In this document: positions 16,256-23,716 of the stretch, in pieces
How positions within the stretch are numbered: position 1 is the stretch's first letter
Layout: the number at the start of each line of letters is the position of its first letter
NCBI GenBank assembly: GCA_902778895.1
Contig: CACYZF010000006.1
Span: forward strand, 207,154 to 271,153
Length of the DNA: 64,000 nucleotides
DNA from: an uncultured bacterium
GTDB taxonomy: Bacteria > Verrucomicrobiota > Lentisphaeria > Victivallales > UBA1829
Direction of reading: 5' to 3'
The notes under the pieces: model-generated
Databases searched by the model: none
Told to the model about the DNA's origin: nothing
What the model saw: only the letters and a program-made list of their open reading frames with translations
Position numbers and translations under genes: made by a program

Positions 16256-16839
16256 ATTTGAATCCTTTCAGCTAGTTTTTGAATGAGAAGATGGTTCTTG
16301 ATTCCCGGCACGGACTCCACGCCGCTCGAAACGTCGACCCCGGCGGGGTGAACCTGAGCGATCGCCTCGCGCACGTTGTCCGGCGTGATTCCTCCGCCGA
16401 GGAGTATGGGGCGGACGGATGCGAGGCGGGCGGCGAGGTCCCATCGGCAGGGACGCCCGGTGCCTCCGCCGGAATCCGCCACGACCATTGCGCAGGGAAA
16501 CGTTTTCGCTTCGGCGAGCGCGGCTTCCGAATTCAGATTGAACGCCTTCCAGACTTCCGTTCCGGTTACGCTCCGCGCGTAATCCGCGGATTCGTTTCCG
16601 TGGAGCTGGATGGCGTCAGGATGGAACTCCGCGATCAGCGCGTTGAGTTCATTGAGCAGCATATCGCGCACGACGAAGACCTTTTTGCAGCGGGCCGCCG
16701 CCAGGAGGACGGGGATGCGTTCGCGCGGGACGAAACGCGGCGTACCGGGCACCAGGATTATTCCCGTGTACTCGGCTCCGGCCTGTTCCGCCGCAGCCAT
16801 GTCCTCCGGCCGGGTGATCCCGCAGAGTTTCAGCAGCAT
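16252..16839 (-). CDS. trpF: phosphoribosylanthranilate isomerase
   Basis: 195 residues, a small TIM barrel. [11 protein letters not shown] carries the catalytic Cys, AIQLHGNES the first phosphate side, [17 protein letters not shown] the catalytic Asp and GLGI-type loop, and [11 protein letters not shown] the phosphate-binding turn. Overlaps trpC by ten bases and trpB by four. Confidence 0.95.
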   Translation of the reverse strand: MLLKLCGITRPEDMAAAEQAGAEYTGIILVPGTPRFVPRERIPVLLAAARCKKVFVVRDMLLNELNALIAEFHPDAIQLHGNESADYARSVTGTEVWKAFNLNSEAALAEAKTFPCAMVVADSGGGTGRPCRWDLAARLASVRPILLGGGITPDNVREAIAQVHPAGVDVSSGVESVPGIKNHLLIQKLAERIQI

Positions 16840-17612
16840 TGGAGCAGCTCCTTCAGTTTCGCGCCGGGATCGGCCGCGCGCATCAGGGTCTCGCCGATCA
16901 GGAAGCCGGACGCGCCCGCGTTTTGGAGCATCTGGATGTCTTCATGCGTGCGGACGGCGCTTTCCGCAACGACCGGCTTTCCACAGGATTTGAGCTTTGC
17001 GATCAGCTCGGCGGAACGTTCCAGTGAGGTCGAAAAGGTTTTCAGGTCGCGGGCGTTCACGCCGACAAGATCGGCGGTCGACGCGACTTCCATTTCGGAT
17101 TCCGTGTGGGCCTCGCCGAGCACGGTCAGGCCGTGCTGATGCGCGAAGTCCAGCAGACGTTCGAACTCGTCGGCGGTCAGCATGGCGGCGATCAGCAGGA
17201 TCGCGGACGCGCCGAACGCTTTCGCCTCGAGAATCTGGTAGGTGTCAAAGATAAAGTCTTTCCGCAGAAGCGGAAGAGAGACCGCCTCCGAGGCCAGGCG
17301 GAGGTTCTCAAGTCCACCCTTGAAGTAGAACGGCTCCGTCAGCACGGAGAGCGCCGCGGCTCCGGCGTCCTTCAGCGATTTCGCCAGTACAGGCACGTCC
17401 AGATTTTCGCGGATCAGACCTTTCGACGGCGACGCCTTCTTCAGCTCGGCGATCACGTGGATGCCGGGACCCCGAAACGCGTCCGCGAAACTCGCGCGTT
17501 CCGGCGCGTCCGCCGCCATCGCCGCGACCGTTTCGAACGGCACGTCCTGTTTCTTCCGTTCCAGCGCCGGACGGTTCCGCTCCACGATCTCGTTCAGAAT
17601 GTCCCGTTTCAT
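16830..17612 (-). CDS. trpC: indole-3-glycerol phosphate synthase
   Basis: 260 residues from the ATG at 17612; the open frame upstream is trpD in another frame. HVIAELKKASPSKGLI holds the catalytic Glu/Lys/Ser cluster, LRKDFIFDTYQI the catalytic Lys, GVNARDLKTF and VVAESAVRTHEDI the phosphate side. The four-base ATGA overlap with trpD supports the start. Confidence 0.96.
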   Translation of the reverse strand: MKRDILNEIVERNRPALERKKQDVPFETVAAMAADAPERASFADAFRGPGIHVIAELKKASPSKGLIRENLDVPVLAKSLKDAGAAALSVLTEPFYFKGGLENLRLASEAVSLPLLRKDFIFDTYQILEAKAFGASAILLIAAMLTADEFERLLDFAHQHGLTVLGEAHTESEMEVASTADLVGVNARDLKTFSTSLERSAELIAKLKSCGKPVVAESAVRTHEDIQMLQNAGASGFLIGETLMRAADPGAKLKELLQCC

Positions 17613-18604
17613 GCGCTGATCCTTTTGAGTTTGTCCAGCGCCGCGCCGGAGTCGATGGATTGTTCCGCGAGCGGGATGCATGCCTTGATGGAGTCGCCCC
17701 GCCCGGCGGCGCAGATGATGGCGGCGGCGTTCAGAAGCACGGCTCCACGCTTCGCGGTGTGGTCGCGACCGGAAAGGATGTCAATGAGGATGCGGGCATT
17801 TTCCGTCTTGTCTCCGCCCGCGAGCGTGCCTTCGCACAGCGCGGGATCCTCCAGCAGTTCTTTCGGATCGATGACGATTTCTTTGATCCCGTCCGGGGTC
17901 AGCGCGGCGGCATGCGTGACGGCGAGGCTGGATATTTCGTCGAGTCCGTCCTCGCTGTGAACCACGAAGCCGTTCCGTACGCCCAGATTCCGCAGGACCT
18001 CCGCGAACGGCAGGACGAGGCGTTCGTGGTAGACGCCGACGACCATGTACACGGCTTTCGCGGGGTTCGCGAGCGGGCCGACGAGGTTGAAGACCGTGCG
18101 GATCCTGAGGTCGCGGCGCAGGGGGGCGACCTTCGCCATCACGGGGTGCAGGTTCCGCGCGAAGAGGAATGCGATGCCGTTTTCATGGATGCTCTGCGCC
18201 AGCGATTCGGATGTGTCGTTCAGCTTCACGCCGAGCTCTTCCAGCACGTCGGCCGCGCCGCATTTGCCGGAGACCGCGCGGTTGCCGTGTTTCGCCATGC
18301 GGACGCCCGCGCCCGCCGCAACAAAAGAAGCCGTTGTAGAGATGTTGAAAGAGCGTCCGCCGTCGCCTCCGGTTCCGACGATGTCAGCACAGTCGCCTGC
18401 GTCCACGCCGAGCATCCGGTCGCGCAGGAATCCGGTGGCTCCGGTCATTTCGGACACGCTTTCGCCGCGCAGGGAGAGGGCGGTGAGCAAACCGGCTGCC
18501 GCGGCCGGGTTTTCTCCGTTCGCGACGGCTTCGACCATTGCGGCGCTTTCGGACTCGGTCAGCACGCCGCCCGCCATGACTTTTTTCAGTGCTTCGTTCA
18601 GCAT
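17609..18604 (-). CDS. trpD: anthranilate phosphoribosyltransferase
   Basis: 331 residues. VGTGGDGGRSFNISTTASFVAA is the glycine-rich PRPP site, followed by KHGNRAVSGKCGAADVLE. These are the two signature loops of TrpD. Overlaps trpG by seven bases. Confidence 0.97.
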   Translation of the reverse strand: MLNEALKKVMAGGVLTESESAAMVEAVANGENPAAAAGLLTALSLRGESVSEMTGATGFLRDRMLGVDAGDCADIVGTGGDGGRSFNISTTASFVAAGAGVRMAKHGNRAVSGKCGAADVLEELGVKLNDTSESLAQSIHENGIAFLFARNLHPVMAKVAPLRRDLRIRTVFNLVGPLANPAKAVYMVVGVYHERLVLPFAEVLRNLGVRNGFVVHSEDGLDEISSLAVTHAAALTPDGIKEIVIDPKELLEDPALCEGTLAGGDKTENARILIDILSGRDHTAKRGAVLLNAAAIICAAGRGDSIKACIPLAEQSIDSGAALDKLKRISA

Positions 18605-19185
18605 AAGATTCCCGCCTCACGTAAGAAGTTGTTGATCTGTTTCAGTCCGAATTCGCTCATGATGGATTCGGGGTGGTACTGGATGCCCTCGATGACCGCG
18701 CCGCCTTCCGGCCGGACGCGGACGCCCATGATCTCACCGTCGTCCGTCTTCGCGCTCACGGTCATATTGTCCGGGATGCTCGACGCGAGGAGTGCGAGCG
18801 AATGATAGCGCACGGCGAGGAATCCCTGTGGCAGACCGTTGAAAAGGCCCTGCCCGTCGTGGCGGATCGCCGAGGTCTTGCCGTGCATGATGCTTTTCGC
18901 GTGGACGACCTCCGCGCCGAAATGCGCGCCGATCGCCTGATGGCCGAGGCAGACGCCCAGCATCGGGATCTTCCCGGCGGCCGCTGCGATCAGGTCCATC
19001 ATGCATCCGGCGGTCTGCGGACGCCCGGGGCCGGGCGACAGGATGATCGCCTGCGGGTTCATTTCTAGGACTTTGGCGGGTGTGACGTCGCGGTTTCGCT
19101 TCACGACGATCTGCTGGCCTGTCTTCGCGAGCATGTGCACCAGATTGTAGGTGAACGAATCGTAGTTGTCGAGCATGAAGATCAT
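18598..19185 (-). CDS. trpG: anthranilate synthase component II (glutamine amidotransferase)
   Basis: 195 residues. Starts MIFMLDNYDSFTYNLV, the standard TrpG/PabA opening; ILSPGPGRP is the oxyanion loop, MLGVCLGHQAIG holds the nucleophilic Cys, and YHPESIMSE the catalytic His/Glu. Its ATG overlaps the trpE TAA by one base. As the only such subunit here it could also serve folate synthesis. Confidence 0.96.
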   Translation of the reverse strand: MIFMLDNYDSFTYNLVHMLAKTGQQIVVKRNRDVTPAKVLEMNPQAIILSPGPGRPQTAGCMMDLIAAAAGKIPMLGVCLGHQAIGAHFGAEVVHAKSIMHGKTSAIRHDGQGLFNGLPQGFLAVRYHSLALLASSIPDNMTVSAKTDDGEIMGVRVRPEGGAVIEGIQYHPESIMSEFGLKQINNFLREAGILC

Positions 19186-20660
19186 TATTTGAAGCCTTTC
19201 TGCGCGAATTCCACGGCCTTGAAGAGTGCACGCGCCTTGTTCAGTGTTTCCTGATATTCCATCTCCGGCACGGAGTCCGCCACGATGCCGCATCCGGCCT
19301 GCACTTTCAGGCGGCTGCCGGACACCTCGATCGTGCGGATCGTGATCGCGAGGTCCATGTTCCCGTCACAGCTGAAATACCCGACGGCCCCGCCGTAGAA
19401 ACCGCGCGGTCCGGGTTCGAGCTCGTGGATGATCTCCATGGCGCGGATCTTCGGGGCTCCACTGAGCGTGCCGGCGGGGAACGCGGTCGAAACGAGGTCG
19501 AAGGCGTCGCGGTCGTCGCGGATCTGCCCCTCCACGCTGCTGACCAGATGCATCACGTGCGAATAGCGTTCCACATGCATGAAGTCGGCGACAAGCACGC
19601 TGCCCGGCTTCGCCGTGCGTCCGATGTCGTTGCGGCCGAGGTCGACCAGCATCAGGTGTTCCGCGCGTTCCTTTTCATCGCCGATGAGCGACTTCTCCAG
19701 CGCGATATCTTTTTCGGGAGTGGCGCCGCGCGGACGCGTCCCGGCGATCGGGCGCACCAGCGAAACGCCGTTTTCGAGCTTCACCAGCGTCTCCGGCGAG
19801 GAGCCGATCAGGATCTCGCCGCCGAGCTTCAGATAGAACATGTACGGCGAGGGATTGATGAGGCGCAGGGCGCGGTAGATGCTGAACGGCGGAATGTCGG
19901 ATTCGGCGGAGAACGCCTGCGAGGGCACGACCTGGATCACTTCGCCCTCCACGATGCAGTGTTTTGCCTTCTTCACCATTTCCAGAAACGCCTCGTGCGT
20001 CATTTCGGGCTTCAGTTCCACGTGCTCGTCGGAAACGTAATCGCGGTGCGACGCCGCCCGACGGCAGATCTTGTCGATGATGGCTGCGATCCGGTGCGTC
20101 GCGCTCGCGTAGGCTTCATCGGCCGAGGAGAAATGGTCCGGCTCGACGTTCACCACGACCTTGATCGTGTGCTGCTTGTTGTCGAACGCGATGATCTCGT
20201 TCGTGAGCATGAACGCGCAGACCGGGCCGCGGATGGCTTTCTTCGGCGCGGGGAGTTCCTCGAACAGACACGCGGCCTCGTAGTCCAGACGCCCGATGGC
20301 GCCGCCCGGCAGGGGCGGGAGCTCGGGGTCGTGTGCGACCTTCTTTCTGCCGATGATGCCGCGGAGGGCGTTCAGCGGATTGCCTTCGAACTCCAGCGCG
20401 CGGCGTTCGCCGTGCATTTCCAGATACGGCACGCCGTTCTCGACCGTGAAGATCCCGTACGGGTTCACGCCGAGGAACGAGTAGCGGCCGAGGTTTTCGC
20501 CGCCTTCCACGCTTTCCAGCAGCGCGACATAGTCGTCCTGCACGAAGCGTTCCAGCACGGACACCGGCGTATCCATGTCGCCGGGGATCTCTCGGCAGAC
20601 CGGCACGACTTCGCCGTGCGCCGCAAGCGTCCGGAATTCCTCCAGGGTTGTTTCTTTCAT
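19185..20660 (-). CDS. trpE: anthranilate synthase component I
   Basis: 491 residues. The feedback-inhibition motif ALLESVEG is near residue 50, implying allosteric tryptophan control. C-terminal chorismate-binding domain: IGSSPETLV, RPIAGTRPRG, EHLMLVDLGRNDIGR, FPAGTLSGAPKIRAMEII and QAGCGIVADSVPE. A strong AGGAG site lies seven bases before the ATG. First structural gene after the attenuator. Confidence 0.97.
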   Translation of the reverse strand: MKETTLEEFRTLAAHGEVVPVCREIPGDMDTPVSVLERFVQDDYVALLESVEGGENLGRYSFLGVNPYGIFTVENGVPYLEMHGERRALEFEGNPLNALRGIIGRKKVAHDPELPPLPGGAIGRLDYEAACLFEELPAPKKAIRGPVCAFMLTNEIIAFDNKQHTIKVVVNVEPDHFSSADEAYASATHRIAAIIDKICRRAASHRDYVSDEHVELKPEMTHEAFLEMVKKAKHCIVEGEVIQVVPSQAFSAESDIPPFSIYRALRLINPSPYMFYLKLGGEILIGSSPETLVKLENGVSLVRPIAGTRPRGATPEKDIALEKSLIGDEKERAEHLMLVDLGRNDIGRTAKPGSVLVADFMHVERYSHVMHLVSSVEGQIRDDRDAFDLVSTAFPAGTLSGAPKIRAMEIIHELEPGPRGFYGGAVGYFSCDGNMDLAITIRTIEVSGSRLKVQAGCGIVADSVPEMEYQETLNKARALFKAVEFAQKGFK

Positions 20661-20751
20661 GTTTTCTCCTGTGTTTGTTTTATTGCGTTATAGATAAGTT
20701 GAAATATGGTATCGGAAGGGAGTTTTCTGATTCGGTCCGGATGCGATAAAG

Positions 20752-20787
20752 AAAAACCGCCTCCGGCCTGCCAGGTCCGGATGCGGT
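20752..20787 (-). terminator. second intrinsic terminator in the trp leader
   Basis: Minus strand ACCGCATCCGG (20787-20777) and CCGGAGGCGGT (20766-20756), eleven paired positions with one mismatch, then TTTTTC. The 5' arm core recurs 40 bases further downstream (the 12-base GGTCCGGATGCG at 20774-20785 and 20734-20745 on the plus strand). The distal copy could compete for the 3' arm. Confidence 0.75.
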
Positions 20788-20793
20788 CTCAAG

Positions 20794-20883
20794 AAAAAGG
20801 CGGGTCAATCAGTTGATCGATCCGCCGTGCGATTCTGCTTTCGAGGTTGCAAACAATCCAGCCCTGGCGGAAATCACCACCAG
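20794..20883 (-). promoter_or_regulatory. trp attenuator (ribosome-mediated)
   Basis: Three mutually exclusive pairings are readable. Region 1 (CUGGUGG, 20883-20877, the last two Trp codons) pairs with region 2 (CCGCCAG, 20870-20864). Region 2 CCGCC can instead pair with region 3 GGCGG (20826-20822). Region 3 pairs with region 4 (CCGCC, 20803-20799) as part of a twelve-step stem with one mismatch and an AACU loop, followed by UUUUU. Stalling at the Trp codons would free region 2 to hold region 3 and let transcription continue. This is the E. coli-type logic; the structures are deduced by eye and not folded by software. Confidence 0.85.
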
Positions 20884-20927
20884 CGCCACCAAAAATTGAA
20901 AGAGGATTTGTTCGCGTAAGTTTTCAT
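20874..20927 (-). CDS. trpL: trp operon leader peptide
   Basis: Seventeen residues, MKTYANKSSFNFWWRWW then TGA. Four of the last five codons are Trp (WW-R-WW), which senses charged tRNA-Trp. It lies between a strong promoter and the attenuator, 213 bases before trpE. There is no Shine-Dalgarno, and the predicted transcription start leaves only about three bases before the ATG, so translation is probably leaderless. Confidence 0.9.
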   Translation of the reverse strand: MKTYANKSSFNFWWRWW

Positions 20928-20936
20928 AATGCTATT

Positions 20937-20965
20937 ACTTTACACCCGGTTCCCATAAAAGTCAA
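20937..20965 (-). promoter_or_regulatory. trp operon promoter
   Basis: Minus strand TTGACT (20965-20960), exact 17-base spacer, TAAAGT (20942-20937). Predicted start near 20930. No obvious TrpR operator dyad overlaps it. Confidence 0.8.
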
Positions 20966-21033
20966 CCGCGATTCTCGACTTTTTTCGAGTTTTTTGTCCC
21001 GATCGTTTTTGGAACGATGCTTTTTGAGGCGTT

Positions 21034-22119
21034 TTATCTGCCGGATCTGCCGGAGGACTTCTTCGGGGCGGATGCTGCTTTTCTGGCCTTTTGAGCGGGG
21101 GCGGACGCCTTGGCCGCGGCGGAATTTGCGACGCTGACGGGGTCCGGTTCCGCGGGGGCGTCCTTCGGCTGGTAGCGTTTCACGCCGCGGGGGTTCAGCG
21201 GATTGATGGCGCTGGGCGGATAGCCGAGTTTCTGGTGGAACTGCTTGGAAAAGAAGAACTGGTCCTTGTAGCCGAGGTTGAACGCCGTTTCCTTCACGCT
21301 CACGCCACGCATGAGCATGTTCACGGCCTCCTCCATGCGGCACTGAATCTGGTATTCGCCGATGTTGTGCCCCATCACGCGCATGAAATGCTGGCGCAGA
21401 GACGGATAACTGAGCGGGAGGTCCTTCAGAAGTTCGGGCAGGGAACGGTTGTCCGTGAGGTTTTCGAGGATGATCTTCTTGATCTCGGACGTGATGCGGT
21501 CGGAGAAATCCTCGCGGCGGCTCTTCAGGAGCTTGGTGATGAGTGCGAACATCTCCAGCGGTATCTTCGACTGGTTCGTTTCGTTGTTCATGAACGAGAT
21601 GAAGTCGAAACACTCGTTGAGGAGCGCGAGCGAGAGGTCGATGTCGCGCACGGGCGTCTGCGTATTGACGCAGAAGACGTGCTTGCACATGGCGTAAATC
21701 CACTTGTCGTCCTGCCCGGGCATGTTTTTCAGTTTCAGGTAGCCCTCGCGCTTCTCGTCCAGCTCCATGTGGTCGGGCGGCGGCTGTCCGCCGTAATCCG
21801 CCGCGTCCTCGCTCATGAAATGGCACGACATGTAGAACTCGAGCCAGCGGCTGTTGTCTTCGATGTACGTGGCATGTTTCCGGTGCGGGATGCGGAAGAA
21901 GAGTTTGCCGGGCATCAAGGGGTATTCCGTGCCGTCCTCATCGACGTACGTGCCGCGTCCGCGGAGCACGACCGAGACGGAGAAGAGCGGGAAGGATCCG
22001 CCGTTCCAGTCGATGGAAACGTTTTCTTTTTTGAGTATGCCGGTGGAAAAGACGTCGCGGCCGATGGTACGGAAGATACCGTTGTATTCCCGGTCGAATT
22101 TTTTTGGCAGTTCAAACAT
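21034..22119 (-). CDS. AraC-family transcriptional regulator
   Basis: 361 residues from the ATG at 22119; an in-frame ATG at 22203 is open but sits inside the perfect inverted repeat described below. The N-terminal part is an AraC-type cupin sensor (FPLFSVSVVLRGRGTYVDEDGTEYPLMPGKLFF). Residues about 220-330 are two HTH motifs: LPELLKDLPLSYPSLRQHFMRVMGHNIGEYQIQCRME, then MLMRGVSVKETAFNLGYKDQFFFSKQFHQKLGYPPSAI. The C-terminal 40 residues are Ala/Lys-rich and probably disordered. Such regulators commonly control polysaccharide-use genes; related half-sites upstream of two secreted esterase genes in this window fit that idea but are not proof. Confidence 0.9.
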   Translation of the reverse strand: MFELPKKFDREYNGIFRTIGRDVFSTGILKKENVSIDWNGGSFPLFSVSVVLRGRGTYVDEDGTEYPLMPGKLFFRIPHRKHATYIEDNSRWLEFYMSCHFMSEDAADYGGQPPPDHMELDEKREGYLKLKNMPGQDDKWIYAMCKHVFCVNTQTPVRDIDLSLALLNECFDFISFMNNETNQSKIPLEMFALITKLLKSRREDFSDRITSEIKKIILENLTDNRSLPELLKDLPLSYPSLRQHFMRVMGHNIGEYQIQCRMEEAVNMLMRGVSVKETAFNLGYKDQFFFSKQFHQKLGYPPSAINPLNPRGVKRYQPKDAPAEPDPVSVANSAAAKASAPAQKARKAASAPKKSSGRSGR

Positions 22120-22195
22120 AACAGAAGTACATGGATAATGGTTTGTTTCACAGAATGTTCCGCCGTTTTTTTGAACAGCCGCGGCGGTTCGTTCA

Positions 22196-22228
22196 GATTG
22201 CATGTTCTAACATAAAATACATGCAATC
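22196..22228. promoter_or_regulatory. perfect inverted repeat upstream of the AraC gene
   Basis: GATTGCATGT (22196-22205), 13-base spacer, ACATGCAATC (22219-22228). Ten paired bases with no mismatch at a two-turn spacing suggest a dimer-binding operator, most simply for autoregulation. Confidence 0.65.
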
Positions 22229-22597
22229 ATCCCAATGTCAAACGAAAAAACAGAAAAAAACAACGATAAAATGTTAAAAACTACATCTTTTGCCCTGCGC
22301 GGACACTTTTCGGGCGCGGATATGTACTTTTTTACAGCACTGCAAGGCAGTCCGATACAGTGCGCGGCTGCGCTCGCGCACGATGAAAAAACTCAAAAGG
22401 TCCTCCGCTTCCACCGATTGCGGAGGTAGTTGAAACGGTAGCAAAACACCAAGCGGCAGGCTTCATACCGTCAACCGTTTGCCCTCTTCCGGAACTTTTA
22501 TTGTCGCTTCCGGAAATCAAGGAGCTGCGAACCGGTTGGGCTCCGAGGGCGATTCTAGTATAATCAAAAACAGACAGAAGTCAAACCCAATTCTGCG
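22229..22597. other. non-coding interval between the AraC promoter region and the hyp-operon terminator
   Basis: No credible gene. It holds the 14-mer ATATGTACTTTTTT (22320-22333), also found upstream of the esterase gene that starts at 43540, and one copy of a GC-rich palindromic element (22360-22381). It also holds an inverted repeat CCTCCGC...GCGGAGG (about 22400-22428) and two TTCCGGAA palindromes (near 22492 and 22509). A 62-codon frame across it shows no recognisable protein. Confidence 0.5.
22360..22381. repeat. REP-like palindromic element, copy 1
   Basis: GTGCGCG, eight-base spacer GCTGCGCT, CGCGCAC. A second copy in inverted orientation is at 22654-22675. Confidence 0.6.
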
Positions 22598-22639
22598 AAA
22601 AAAAAGTAACCCGCCGGAAATCAATGTGCTTCCGACGGG
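22598..22639 (-). terminator. terminator of the nif-like/hyp operon
   Basis: Minus strand CCCGTCGGAA (22639-22630) and TTCCGGCGGG (22619-22610), ten pairs with one G-U wobble, then TTAC and eight T residues. It is 58 bases after the hypE stop. Confidence 0.85.
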
Positions 22640-22653
22640 ATGAGAGATGTTTT

Positions 22654-22675
22654 GTGCGCGAGCGGAGCCGCGCAC
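22654..22675. repeat. REP-like palindromic element, copy 2
   Basis: GTGCGCG, spacer AGCGGAGC, CGCGCAC; the spacer is the reverse complement of copy 1 with one change. It lies between hypE and its terminator. Confidence 0.6.
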
Positions 22676-22696
22676 TACCGCGGCACACTCAGTGTG

Positions 22697-23716
22697 TTAG
22701 CAGATGCGAGGCAGGAGCTCTCCGCCGGGCTGGGGCAGGAGCGACTGCGCGCCGATCTCGGTGGTCATGACGACCTTGCCGGGGTGGTCGGCGACAACTT
22801 CGCCGATGATGGCTGCGTTGGCGGAGTAGGGGCCCTTGCGGAGCGCTTCGAGGATGGCAGGAGCTTCGGATTTCGGCGCGAAGACGACGAGGCGTCCCTC
22901 GCAGGCGAGGTAAAGCGGTTCGAGTCCGAGCATGCCGCAGACACCGCGGACTTCGGGCGCGACCGGGACGTCGGCGGAATTGAGGCGGATGCCGACTTTG
23001 CTCTGGTCGGCGATCTCGTACAGGACGGTGCCAACGCCGCCGCGCGTGGCGTCGCGGATCACATGGATGTCGTGCGAGGCGTCGATCATGCTCTTCACCG
23101 TGCCCCAGAGCGGGGCGCAGTCGCTGGTGACGTCGGCGTCGATCTCGAATTCGTTGCGGGCGAGCAGGATGGTGCAGCCGTGGCGGCCCACGTCGCCGGT
23201 CACGATCACGGCGTCGCCGGGTTTCGCGAATGCGCCGGAGGTGCGGACGCCCTCGGTGAGCTGTCCGACGCCGGTCGTGGTGATGAAGACGTGGTCGACC
23301 TGGCCTTTTCCTGCGACCTTGGTGTCGCCCGCCACGATGCGGACTCCGGCTTCGTCGGCGGTCTTCTTCATGGCGGCGGCGATCTCTTCGAGCTTGGCGA
23401 GGGGGAATCCCTCCTCGATCACGAACGCACAGGAGAGATAGAGCGGTTTCGCGCCCATGCACGCGAGGTCGTTGACCGTGCCGCAGATGCTGAGCTTGCC
23501 TATGTTGCCGCCGGGGAACTCGAACGGAGACACGATGAAACCGTCGGTGGTGAACGCGATCTTTCCGGCGTCCACGGGCAGGACTGCGGCGTCATCGCCG
23601 GTGAAATCGGGGTTGGAGAAATGCGCCTTGAAGACGCGGTCGATGAGTTCGGCGGTCTGCTTCCCGCCCGCGCCGTGGGCGAGCGTGACGAAATCGTTTG
23701 CGTTCATATTATCCAT
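22697..23716 (-). CDS. hypE: hydrogenase maturation protein HypE (carbamoyl dehydratase)
   Basis: 339 residues. PurM/ThiL-like ATP-binding fold with TLAHGAGGK, GDDAAVLPV, FTTDGFIVSPFEFPGGNIG, SICGTVNDLACMGAKPLYLS and VAGDTKV. It ends LPRIC, the C-terminal Pro-Arg-Ile-Cys whose cysteine is carbamoylated by HypF and dehydrated to thiocyanate as the cyanide donor. All key elements are intact. Last gene of the 12-gene operon, overlapping hypD by eight bases. Confidence 0.96.
   Translation of the reverse strand: MDNMNANDFVTLAHGAGGKQTAELIDRVFKAHFSNPDFTGDDAAVLPVDAGKIAFTTDGFIVSPFEFPGGNIGKLSICGTVNDLACMGAKPLYLSCAFVIEEGFPLAKLEEIAAAMKKTADEAGVRIVAGDTKVAGKGQVDHVFITTTGVGQLTEGVRTSGAFAKPGDAVIVTGDVGRHGCTILLARNEFEIDADVTSDCAPLWGTVKSMIDASHDIHVIRDATRGGVGTVLYEIADQSKVGIRLNSADVPVAPEVRGVCGMLGLEPLYLACEGRLVVFAPKSEAPAILEALRKGPYSANAAIIGEVVADHPGKVVMTTEIGAQSLLPQPGGELLPRIC

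Noticed and set aside
22332..22520. A 62-codon minus-strand frame between the AraC and hypE regions
   Set aside because: It spans a REP-like palindrome and inverted repeats, has no ribosome site and no recognisable protein.
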